64,000 bases of DNA from the NCBI GenBank assembly GCA_021799495.1, contig JAJZAI010000008.1:1-64000 (forward strand). Direction: 5' to 3'. The notes below the pieces were generated by a model that worked only from the letters and a program-made list of their open reading frames with translations, did not search any database and was not told the origin of the DNA. The DNA is from Deltaproteobacteria bacterium. GTDB taxonomy: Bacteria > Desulfobacterota > Binatia > Binatales > Binataceae. Both the position numbers and the translations under genes were made by a program. Shown piece by piece: positions 33,880-41,739 of this stretch; positions within the stretch are counted from its first letter, which is position 1; each line of letters starts with the position of its first letter.

Positions 33880-34692
33880 TTATACAGTCGCGCGCCCGTG
33901 CGGATGAAGCGGCCGGATTTGCGCGGGCCTGCGATTTATCGCGGGAATTTCAGTGTCTTCCCGCTGCGCCCAACGGAAGAAAATCCCGCTGAAAACGAAC
34001 ATGATATAGACGCCCTGGCCAACCCACATCACCAGTCCGCCAAGCACCTGATCCGCGCGCGGCGTGAGCCCCAGCGGATGCGGCCCCATCGTGTAGTACA
34101 TGTAGAGCACCGAATCCGCCATCGTAATCGGCGCGGCCACCGCGGTCATCGGAATCATCAACAGAAAGAGGTAGAGAATCTGCAACGGATAGGAAAGCCG
34201 GGGAAATTCGGGCACGGGACTGACGATCGGCCACCACAGCAGCACGCCGACGATCAGCAGGCCCAATCTGATTCCGCCGAAGAACGACTTAACGTGGCAG
34301 ACCCGGTCGCATAGAGCCGGGTAATGCAACAGCGCGAAGAACATCGAGAACAACAGAAACGCGACCAGTGGGCGCGTGACGATGCGAAAGAACGGCTCAA
34401 CAACCCGCCGCATGAGAATCGGGCGCAACATCCAATCCGGCGTTCCCAGAAGAATAAGGGGCGGGATGACAAACACCAGCATCATCTGTTGAAAGATGTA
34501 CGCGGCGAAGAAAAAACCTTTCGCGGCCTGGTCGAGCGGCCCGGTAAGGGTTAACAAAAGCAGGATCACGGCGAAGCCGAACGCCAGTTCCTGGCGCTGG
34601 CGAGGACGCCTGCCCGCGACGTACGCCGCGCCGACATAAACCGCGGCGAACGCGATGATCGATACGATTACGTCAGGTTTCGCTTCCCACAT
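33880..34692 (-). CDS. ctaG: cytochrome c oxidase assembly protein, caa3-type CtaG
   Basis: Protein of 270 residues with seven membrane segments of the caa3_CtaG (YtkA/CtaG Bacillus-type) family: LTLTGPLDQAAKGFFFAAYIFQQMML, IPPLILLGTPDWMLRP, and the His-containing ALLHYPAL and MYYTMGPHPLGLTPRADQVLGGL segments. It is needed for Cu-B insertion into caa3 oxidases. Last gene of the oxidase run, 37 bases after the subunit IV gene. The C-terminal tail is His/Arg-rich and cytosolic or periplasmic. Its presence supports the caa3 assignment of the oxidase. Confidence 0.88.
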   Translation of the reverse strand: MWEAKPDVIVSIIAFAAVYVGAAYVAGRRPRQRQELAFGFAVILLLLTLTGPLDQAAKGFFFAAYIFQQMMLVFVIPPLILLGTPDWMLRPILMRRVVEPFFRIVTRPLVAFLLFSMFFALLHYPALCDRVCHVKSFFGGIRLGLLIVGVLLWWPIVSPVPEFPRLSYPLQILYLFLLMIPMTAVAAPITMADSVLYMYYTMGPHPLGLTPRADQVLGGLVMWVGQGVYIMFVFSGIFFRWAQREDTEIPAINRRPAQIRPLHPHGRATV

Positions 34693-34729
34693 GGCTTATC
34701 GCCCGCTCCCGGCCCGTCGCACCATCTTA

Positions 34730-35080
34730 CTAGGCTCTGATGATGAACATATGATGGCCCAGATATGCGAACAGCAGCATCAGCGACATGCAAATCAGCA
34801 CCGCCAGCATCAATGGAAAGACGAAGAAAATCGAAAAAACGGTGCTGTCGTACCATAGATGCATGTAAAACGACGCGACCAAAATGAATTTGGCGATCGC
34901 GAGAACAATCAGGAGCGGCACCAGCACCGATTGCAGCGCGGCTGCATAAAAGACGCCGATTTCCATTGCGGTCAGAATACACAGCACCACCGCCACCACA
35001 ATGTAGACCATCGGGCCGGGATGCTCGTCATGCACGATCGCGTGCGCGTCGTGCGCGTGATCGATTGCGTGCTCGCTCAT
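34730..35080 (-). CDS. ctaF: cytochrome c oxidase subunit IV family protein
   Basis: Protein of 116 residues. A His-rich N-terminal tail (HAIDHAHDAHAIVHDEHPG) precedes three hydrophobic helices (IVVAVVLCILTAMEIGVFY, VLVPLLIVLAIAKFILVASFYMHLWYD, PLMLAVLICMSLMLLFAYL), typical of the CoxD/CyoD-like small subunit. The AKFILVASFYMHL motif is diagnostic. Start ATG overlaps the upstream subunit I/III stop by four bases (35077-35080). It stabilises the oxidase core. Confidence 0.85.
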   Translation of the reverse strand: MSEHAIDHAHDAHAIVHDEHPGPMVYIVVAVVLCILTAMEIGVFYAAALQSVLVPLLIVLAIAKFILVASFYMHLWYDSTVFSIFFVFPLMLAVLICMSLMLLFAYLGHHMFIIRA

Positions 35081-37542
35081 GCGTGTTTAATCGTCCTCAT
35101 CAAATAGATCAGGGTGAAGATGACAACCCACACGATATCCACGAAGTGCCAGTAAAGACCCGCGATTTCGACCGACAACGCGCGGCTCTTGCCGATTTTG
35201 CCGCGCGCCCCGGCGATCGCCATCGTGATCAGCCAGCATACGCCGATAAACACGTGGAAGCCGTGGAAGCCAACCAGCGTATAGAAACACTGGCTGAACA
35301 GGTTGCTGTTGTAGAGCATTCCACGCGCATAAAAGTCGTGGAATTCGAAGACCTGGCCACCCAGAAAGATGCACCCGAAGAAGGCCGTGCCGAACAGCCA
35401 GAAAGTTCCCCAGAACCGATCGCCGCGCTGATAGCCGGCGAGCGCCAGAACCATCAGCAAGCTCGACATCAGCAGGACGAACGTGCTGAATGAGGTCAGC
35501 GGAATGTTCAGTATCTGGGCGTCGGGATAGCCAATGCTCCGCGACTTATAAACCATGTAGGTTGAGATCAGGCTGGCGAAGAATACGCATTCCGAACCGA
35601 TAAAGGCCCAGATGCCGAGTTTGCGATTGTCCAACCCAAGGAAGCTCTCGCCGACCTGATGGGGATTGTCCTGGCCCCAGTCGATGTACTCGAACGACAT
35701 CGAGATCGCAGTGAAAGCAAGCAATCCAAGACCGCCGAACACCAGCCGATACCAGCCGACCAGCATGCCCACACCGGCGAGGAAGATGGCCCCGCCCATG
35801 ACCAGCGGGTACAACGACGGCTCGGGCATATGGATCGCCGCGATTTCTTCGGCCGACGGCGGCGGCAGGTAATCCACGTTGAGGCGTTTTTCGCCGAGTC
35901 CCGAAGCCTCCACGTCGCCGTATTTTTCGACCCAGAAAGCGTCGCGCGAGTGAACCGCCGGCACGGTCACGAAGTTATAGACCGGCGGCGGCGACGGCGT
36001 CATCCATTCGAGCGTGCGCGCGTTCCATGGATCGGCGCTCGCGCGTTCGCCGTTGAACCAGCTATAGGCGACGTTGAAGAAGAAAATCAGGAAAGTCGCG
36101 CCCAGAAAAAACGCGCTTACGCTCTCGAAAAAGTTCCAGAAATCCCATCCCATTCCCGGCGCGTACGTGTAAATGCGGCGCGGCATTCCCAGTTCGCCCA
36201 GGAAATGCATCGGGAAGAAGGTGCAGTTGAAGAAAATCGTGGTCAGCCAGAAATGCCATTTGCCGAGCGTTTCGTTCATCATCCGGCCGCTGATTTTCGG
36301 GAACCAGTAGTAGAACGACGCCAGGATCGCCATCAGCACGCCGCCAAACAGCACGTAATGGAAATGCGCGATGATGATGTAGGAATCGGTCTGCTCCATA
36401 TCGACCGGAGCGCTGGCGTGCATCACGCCGCTCAGGCCGCCGATCGTGAATTCAAGGATGAAGCCGAGCGCGAAAAGCATCGCGGTGGTGAACCGCAATC
36501 GCCCTCCCCACACCGTCGCGATCCATGAGAACACTTTCACGCCGGTCGGAATCGCGATCAGCATCGAGGTGATCGAAAACGCGCTGTCGGCGACCGGCCC
36601 CATTCCGGTCGCGAACATGTGATGGCCCCAGACGCCATAGGAGAGAAAGGCGATCAGGATGATCGAATAGGCCATCATCGGATAGCCGAACAGCGGCTTG
36701 CGCGAGAAAACCGGCAGTATTTCGGAAATCATGCCGAACGCCGGCAGGGCCATGATGTACACCTCGGGATGGCCGAAGATCCAGAACAGGTGCTGCCACA
36801 GGATTGGCGTCGCGCCGGCGATCACGCGATAGAAGTGCGTGTCGAAATAACGATCGGCGAAGAGAAAGATCAGGCCGACCGTCAGCGCGGGGAAGGCGAG
36901 CAGCAGCAAAATGACCGTCACCAGCAGCGCCCAGATGAACATCGGCATGCGCATGAAGGTCATGCCGGGCGCGCGCATGTTGACGATCGTGACGAAGAAA
37001 TTCAGCGCGCTCATCACCGACGAAACGCCCAGGATGAGCAGGCCGACATCGTAGTAGTCGATATTCAATCCGGGCGAATAGTAAACTTCACTGAGGTTCG
37101 CATAACCGAACCATCCGCCGTTCGGCAGGCCGCCCCAGATCCATCCGAAGTTCAGCACCATAGCGCCAAGCAGGAAAATCCAGAAACTGAGCGCGTTGAC
37201 CCGCGGAAACGCAACGTCCCGCGCGCCGATTTGCAGCGGGATGAGAAAGTTGCCGAAAAAGCCGGTCTCCAGCGGCATGACGACGAGAAAGATCATCGTC
37301 AAGCCGTGCATCGTGAAAATCTGATTGTAGAAATCCGCGGTGAGGAAATGATTGTCCGGAACAATAAGCTGCGCCCGGATCAGCATCGCCTCGATTCCGC
37401 CGAGTCCCATCAGCAACAGCGCCGTGACGCCGTACATCACGGCGATGCGTTTGTGGTCGATGGTGGTGAGCCATCCGTAGATGCCGCCGCCCTCAAGATA
37501 GCTCGCCTGCTCGAGATGTAATGGTTTTGGTTGCGCCGCCAT
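35077..37542 (-). CDS. ctaD-ctaE: fused cytochrome c oxidase subunit I/III
   Basis: Protein of 821 residues that joins the catalytic subunit I to subunit III, as in Thermus-type caa3 oxidase. Subunit I keeps haem a ligands FTMHGLTM (His79) and HFHYV, the Cu-B His/Tyr motif HPEVY, and the HH pair in YGVWGHHMFATG. Subunit III begins near residue 640 (GIWAFIGSECVFFASLI) and ends with LYWHFVDIVWVVIFTLIYL. It reduces oxygen and pumps protons. It receives electrons from the Cu-A/haem c subunit II encoded 11 bases upstream. Fusion, not a missed stop: the linker is a long Pro-rich loop with continuous open frame. Confidence 0.95.
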   Translation of the reverse strand: MAAQPKPLHLEQASYLEGGGIYGWLTTIDHKRIAVMYGVTALLLMGLGGIEAMLIRAQLIVPDNHFLTADFYNQIFTMHGLTMIFLVVMPLETGFFGNFLIPLQIGARDVAFPRVNALSFWIFLLGAMVLNFGWIWGGLPNGGWFGYANLSEVYYSPGLNIDYYDVGLLILGVSSVMSALNFFVTIVNMRAPGMTFMRMPMFIWALLVTVILLLLAFPALTVGLIFLFADRYFDTHFYRVIAGATPILWQHLFWIFGHPEVYIMALPAFGMISEILPVFSRKPLFGYPMMAYSIILIAFLSYGVWGHHMFATGMGPVADSAFSITSMLIAIPTGVKVFSWIATVWGGRLRFTTAMLFALGFILEFTIGGLSGVMHASAPVDMEQTDSYIIIAHFHYVLFGGVLMAILASFYYWFPKISGRMMNETLGKWHFWLTTIFFNCTFFPMHFLGELGMPRRIYTYAPGMGWDFWNFFESVSAFFLGATFLIFFFNVAYSWFNGERASADPWNARTLEWMTPSPPPVYNFVTVPAVHSRDAFWVEKYGDVEASGLGEKRLNVDYLPPPSAEEIAAIHMPEPSLYPLVMGGAIFLAGVGMLVGWYRLVFGGLGLLAFTAISMSFEYIDWGQDNPHQVGESFLGLDNRKLGIWAFIGSECVFFASLISTYMVYKSRSIGYPDAQILNIPLTSFSTFVLLMSSLLMVLALAGYQRGDRFWGTFWLFGTAFFGCIFLGGQVFEFHDFYARGMLYNSNLFSQCFYTLVGFHGFHVFIGVCWLITMAIAGARGKIGKSRALSVEIAGLYWHFVDIVWVVIFTLIYLMRTIKHA

Positions 37543-37553
37543 TTGAAAATTCC

Positions 37554-38603
37554 CTATTTAAGGCTCTCGAGATACGCGACCAGATCGGTCAGTTGTTGCC
37601 CCTGCACGCCCAGCGTCGGCATATGCGCCCCCGGCTTAACCTTGTCGGGATTCTCGATCCACATAGCCACGTTAGCCGGCGTGTTGTCCATGATGCTACC
37701 GGCAAAAGTCGTTCGGCTGCCGAAATGAGTCAGATCGGGACCGCGGAATCCGAACGCATACTGTTTCGAGAATCCGGAGACTCCCTTGATCGTGTGGCAA
37801 ATCGCGCACGGCGCGTTCGCCCACTCTTTGGCGCCGGCGGCCGCGTCTCCGCCCGCGGGCCTGACCGGTCCATCGAGCTGATGCGCGGTCCATTGCTTGA
37901 ACTGCTCGGGCGTATCGACGAACAGACGGAACCGCATGTTCGCATGCGAGGTGCCGCAATACTCGGTGCACTGCCCGTAGTACTCGCCCGGCTTGTCCGC
38001 GGTGAGCGTAATCTGATTGACCTGGCCGGGCACGACGTCGCGCTTGCCGCCGATCGCGGGCATGAAAAAGCTATGGATTACGTCGTCCGAAACCATCGAG
38101 AAATGAATCACCTGGCCTTCGGGAATATGCACTTCGTCGGCGGTGTCGACGCCGCTGGACGGATAGCGGAATTCCCACCACCACTGATGCGCTATGACGC
38201 GGACTTCGAGCGCGTTCGCGGGCCACTTGTCAGGCTGGGTTTTGATAATGGTGTTAACCGTCGGCACCGTGATCGCGACCAGAATCAGCGCCGGAATCAC
38301 CGTCCAGAGCATTTCCAGCGTCACGTCCGAGTGCATCGCCGACGGCTCGCCGGGATCGCCCTCGCGGCTGGAATAAATAAAAATCGCGCCGATCATCGCG
38401 GCGATCACAACGACCAGCACGATCGCGTCAAGAATCGTGATCTCTTTGAACAGCGAGGTGAACGCGCGCGTCAAATCCGATTGCGGCGACAGCGTGTCCA
38501 TCGGATACGGACCGCCGCCGCATCCCGACAACACGGCTCCGCACAGCGCCGCGACGACGCCCGAAAGCCCCACTCGCGCGCGATCGAACAGGTTCGGCCT
38601 CAT
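37554..38603 (-). CDS. ctaC: cytochrome c oxidase subunit II with C-terminal haem c domain
   Basis: Protein of 349 residues. A lipoprotein-like start ends in AVLSGC (Cys28), two membrane helices follow (AIVLVVVIAAMIGAIFIY; LWTVIPALILVAITVPTV), then the cupredoxin domain with Cu-A ligands (DDVIHSFF; CTEYCGTSHANM). A C-terminal class I cytochrome c domain has CAICH and a distal Met in GAHMPTLG. This is the caa3 hallmark. The start at 38603 overlaps the actF stop by four bases (ATGA), tying oxidase expression to alternative complex III. The longer frame upstream is actF shadow. Confidence 0.94.
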   Translation of the reverse strand: MRPNLFDRARVGLSGVVAALCGAVLSGCGGGPYPMDTLSPQSDLTRAFTSLFKEITILDAIVLVVVIAAMIGAIFIYSSREGDPGEPSAMHSDVTLEMLWTVIPALILVAITVPTVNTIIKTQPDKWPANALEVRVIAHQWWWEFRYPSSGVDTADEVHIPEGQVIHFSMVSDDVIHSFFMPAIGGKRDVVPGQVNQITLTADKPGEYYGQCTEYCGTSHANMRFRLFVDTPEQFKQWTAHQLDGPVRPAGGDAAAGAKEWANAPCAICHTIKGVSGFSKQYAFGFRGPDLTHFGSRTTFAGSIMDNTPANVAMWIENPDKVKPGAHMPTLGVQGQQLTDLVAYLESLK

Positions 38604-39814
38604 CGCCCGCCTCCCGTCGCGTCCGCGGCCGCCACGTTGGCCAAAAGCTTCAGCCCGGGCGTCGCGCACAGTAGAAAGGCTCCGAGAAATCCGGCCGTAA
38701 CGCATAGTTCAACCCATCCGAGCGGCAGCTTGTTCGGCGATAGCGAGGGAACCACCAGGATATAATTCAGGTCCCACACGCCAACTAACCCTAGCAAAGC
38801 CACCGTACCAAGAATCGCGGGCGTCTTCTTCGGCTTGACGCCCAGCAAAGTGAAGAACGGAACAACCCATATCAGCAGCGGAGCCAGCCACGTCATGAAC
38901 ATCCACGGATGATGCCAGCAGCGCGCGATGATGAAGAAAGTCTCGGAAGGAAGATCGCCGTACCATATGACGATGTATTGAGCGAAAGTCAGATACATCC
39001 AGAAGATCGAAAAGGCGAAGATCATCTTGCCGAGGTCGTGGCGCACCTTTCCGCGATCGAATGTGTTGCCCGACGGCAGCGCCTTGCGCATCCGCACCGC
39101 CGTGAACGCCATCGCCACGATATTCGACCAGAAGACCGTCGCGAAGTACCACCATCCAAACAGCGTGCTGTGCCAGCGCGGCGACAGCGACGAGATCAGG
39201 TCGAACGCGAACAGCGTCCATACCACGGCGAACAGGATGCCGACGGTGGGCGCCAGCCGCCGGATCGCTTTCGGCGGCATCTCGATCGTTTCCGGCCGGC
39301 CGTGCCAATCCTCCGCCGCGCGCGAACGCGACGCGGCGACGAACCACGACGCCACCAGCACGATTATCGCGAGCGCCAGATAGTCGCGCGCGAAGAAGAA
39401 CGGCACGTTCAACCACATCGCCTGCCTGGGATTCGGATGGGCAATCCACGGAAATATCTGGTTGCGCCCGATAAAAACTCCCAGAAACAGGACAAATGCC
39501 AGCGGCAGAAAGCGCCACCATGCTTCGGCCATTCGATATTGCACGGTTCCCGCCCAGCGCGCCTGCGTCAGATAGAACGCCGCCGAGCACACTACGCCGC
39601 CTTCGGCGATGCCGGTGAAGTACAGCCAGTTGACCAGCCAGCTCGACCAGACGCGTTGCGCGTGGCCGCTGGCCAGCCCGAACACGACGCCGATCACGCC
39701 GAGCGCCACCAGAAGGAATGAAATCGAAGTAAGGCGGCCCCAGTTCAGCCGGACCGGCTCATGAATCGGCCGAATCGCCGCGGCCCCCAACGATGCAGGT
39801 TGCTTAGCGCTCAT
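38600..39814 (-). CDS. actF: alternative complex III subunit ActF
   Basis: Membrane protein of 404 residues with ten hydrophobic segments, of the NrfD-like ActF type. Diagnostic parts are WLVNWLYFTGIAEGGVVCSAAFYLTQARW, LFLGVFIGRNQIFPWI, FARDYLALAIIVLVASW and MYLTFAQYIVIWYGDLPSE. It belongs to the membrane arm that oxidises quinol and may conduct protons. It follows actD by 36 bases and overlaps ctaC by four. The usual intervening actE (monohaem cytochrome c) gene is missing. Confidence 0.9.
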   Translation of the reverse strand: MSAKQPASLGAAAIRPIHEPVRLNWGRLTSISFLLVALGVIGVVFGLASGHAQRVWSSWLVNWLYFTGIAEGGVVCSAAFYLTQARWAGTVQYRMAEAWWRFLPLAFVLFLGVFIGRNQIFPWIAHPNPRQAMWLNVPFFFARDYLALAIIVLVASWFVAASRSRAAEDWHGRPETIEMPPKAIRRLAPTVGILFAVVWTLFAFDLISSLSPRWHSTLFGWWYFATVFWSNIVAMAFTAVRMRKALPSGNTFDRGKVRHDLGKMIFAFSIFWMYLTFAQYIVIWYGDLPSETFFIIARCWHHPWMFMTWLAPLLIWVVPFFTLLGVKPKKTPAILGTVALLGLVGVWDLNYILVVPSLSPNKLPLGWVELCVTAGFLGAFLLCATPGLKLLANVAAADATGGGR

Positions 39815-39850
39815 ATTCCTTTAGGCCCCGTCATTCCCGAGCATCGCCGC

Positions 39851-40375
39851 TCAAGCGGCCGCCCGCGCGACTTCCTCGGCTCCCGCGTCGCGCAGCATCG
39901 CTTCGACCCGGGACACGTCGCCGTCGCCGACCCGCGCCACCAGGCCGAACTTGTCGGCGCCGAACCGGGTCCGATAGCCGGGCGCCGGCTCGAAGGCCGG
40001 AAGGCGGCTGATGAAAAAGAAGCTCGACACCGCGCTCAGCACGCCAAACAGGATCATCAGCTCAAAGATGATGACGATATAGGGCGCGATCGCCGCGATT
40101 GGACGTCCGCCGGCGATAATGTTCCATTCCCACGACGTTCCGACCGTCAGAATCAAGCCGGTGAACGCCCCGGTGAAACCTCCGGCGAGCACGAATTTCC
40201 GCACCGGGCTGCGGCCCCATCCGCGCACTTCGTCGACCGCTTCATTGATCTTCTCGCTCATAAAGGGCGAAAAAACGTTGAAGTCGTGGACGTGCGCCTT
40301 GTGCAGTCCTTCGATCGCCGCGGCGCATTCGTCTTCGCTCGTAAACGTGCCAATCAGTTCGATTTCGCCGTTCAT
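39851..40375 (-). CDS. actD: alternative complex III subunit ActD
   Basis: Protein of 174 residues starting MNGEIELIGTFTSEDECAAA. The DUF3341 pattern is clear: an alpha/beta N-terminal part (LHKAHVHDFNVFSPF), two membrane helices (KFVLAGGFTGAFTGLILTVG; PYIVIIFELMILFGVLSAVSS), and a C-terminal FGLVARVGDGDVSRVEAMLRDAGAEEV strand-helix. Structural subunit of the quinol-oxidising complex. The start overlaps the actC stop by four bases; the longer frame upstream is actC shadow. Confidence 0.9.
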   Translation of the reverse strand: MNGEIELIGTFTSEDECAAAIEGLHKAHVHDFNVFSPFMSEKINEAVDEVRGWGRSPVRKFVLAGGFTGAFTGLILTVGTSWEWNIIAGGRPIAAIAPYIVIIFELMILFGVLSAVSSFFFISRLPAFEPAPGYRTRFGADKFGLVARVGDGDVSRVEAMLRDAGAEEVARAAA

Positions 40376-41739
40376 GCCGCTTTCCGATATGGGTATGGCT
40401 CGCGTATCGATTTGCGCAGCCAGGTTATTCCTTCCTTCAGCTCGGTCATCGAGACGATGGGAAGGAATTTCGTGAACAACGAGAAATTCAGCAGGAACCA
40501 GCCGAAGCTGCCGATCGTGATCGCCACTTCCGTGATCTTCGGCACATAGAACCGCCACTGCGACGGCGTCTGCGCGGTCGACAGCGAGCCGGCGATCAGC
40601 ACGAAGCGCTCAAGCCACATCCCGATATTCACGAATATCGAGATGATGAAGAGCCAGACCATGTTCGTGCGTATCCGCGGCGAGAACAGCAGCAGCGGCA
40701 CGAGACAGTTGCATAGAATCATCCCGCCGAACAGATAGCCTTGCGATCCGAAGAAACGCTCATGGAACGTCATCATTTCGATCGGATCCTGCGCATACCA
40801 GACGACGAAAACTTCGGTCAGGTACGAGTAGGAAATGACCAGCGACGTGAACAACACCACTTTTGAAAGGTTGTCCATGTGCCAGACCGTCACCAGGTCC
40901 TCGATATGCAGCCACTTGCGCATCGGCACCATCAGCGTGATCACCAGCGCGCAGCCGGAGAAAATCGCGCCGGCGACGAAATAGGGAGCGAAAATCGTGC
41001 TGTGCATGCCCGGCGTCTGCATCGTCGCGAAGTCCCAGGAAACGACGCTGTGGACCGACAGCACCAGCGGCGTCGCGAAACCCGCAAGCAGCAGATACGC
41101 CATCGAGAAGTTACGCCACTGCCGATCCGTTCCCTGCCATCCGCAAGCCAGAATCGTGTAGAACTTCTTGCGCCATCCGGTGGAAATATCGCGCTGGTTG
41201 GCGATATCCGGAATCAGCCCCATCGACAGGAACAGCGCGCTGGTGGTCAGGTAGGTGCTGATCGCGAAAAAGTCCCAGGTCAGCGGCGAGCGGAAATTGG
41301 GCTGCAAGTAGCGCTCGTTGGGATACGGGCACAGCCAGTAGAAATACCACGGCCGCCCGAGATGGATAATCGGGAAGAGGCCGGCGGTCACGACCGCGAA
41401 GATCGTCATCGTCTCCGCGCAGCGGTAAACCGCCGTGCGCCAGCGCGTGCGGAACAGATACAGCACCGCCGAGATCAGCGTTCCCGAATGCGCGATACCG
41501 ACCCAGAACACGAAGTTCGTGATATAGACCGCCCAGTAGTTCGGCTGGCCGTAACCGGTCACGCCCAAACCTTCGTAAATCTGGCGCGTCCAGTAACTGA
41601 CGCCGACTGCAACGAGAAACGCCAGAAACGCCACCCATAGCCAGTACTTGAGGCCGGCGGGATTCATCACCCGCTGGGCCGTGCGATCGACGTCGATATA
41701 GTTTATCGGGAATTCACCCTGTCCGACGGCGGCTGCCAT
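40372..41739 (-). CDS. actC: alternative complex III subunit ActC (NrfD/PsrC-like)
   Basis: Protein of 455 residues with about ten membrane helices, homologous to PsrC/NrfD, the quinol-binding membrane subunit: VFWVGIAHSGTLISAVLYLFRTRWR (quinol-site His), LVLSVHSVVSWDFATMQTPGMH and a C-terminal LERFVLIAGSL. It takes quinol electrons and hands them to the Fe-S subunit ActB. It starts at the base after the actB stop and overlaps actD by four bases. The tight packing indicates a single translation-coupled operon. Confidence 0.93.
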   Translation of the reverse strand: MAAAVGQGEFPINYIDVDRTAQRVMNPAGLKYWLWVAFLAFLVAVGVSYWTRQIYEGLGVTGYGQPNYWAVYITNFVFWVGIAHSGTLISAVLYLFRTRWRTAVYRCAETMTIFAVVTAGLFPIIHLGRPWYFYWLCPYPNERYLQPNFRSPLTWDFFAISTYLTTSALFLSMGLIPDIANQRDISTGWRKKFYTILACGWQGTDRQWRNFSMAYLLLAGFATPLVLSVHSVVSWDFATMQTPGMHSTIFAPYFVAGAIFSGCALVITLMVPMRKWLHIEDLVTVWHMDNLSKVVLFTSLVISYSYLTEVFVVWYAQDPIEMMTFHERFFGSQGYLFGGMILCNCLVPLLLFSPRIRTNMVWLFIISIFVNIGMWLERFVLIAGSLSTAQTPSQWRFYVPKITEVAITIGSFGWFLLNFSLFTKFLPIVSMTELKEGITWLRKSIREPYPYRKAA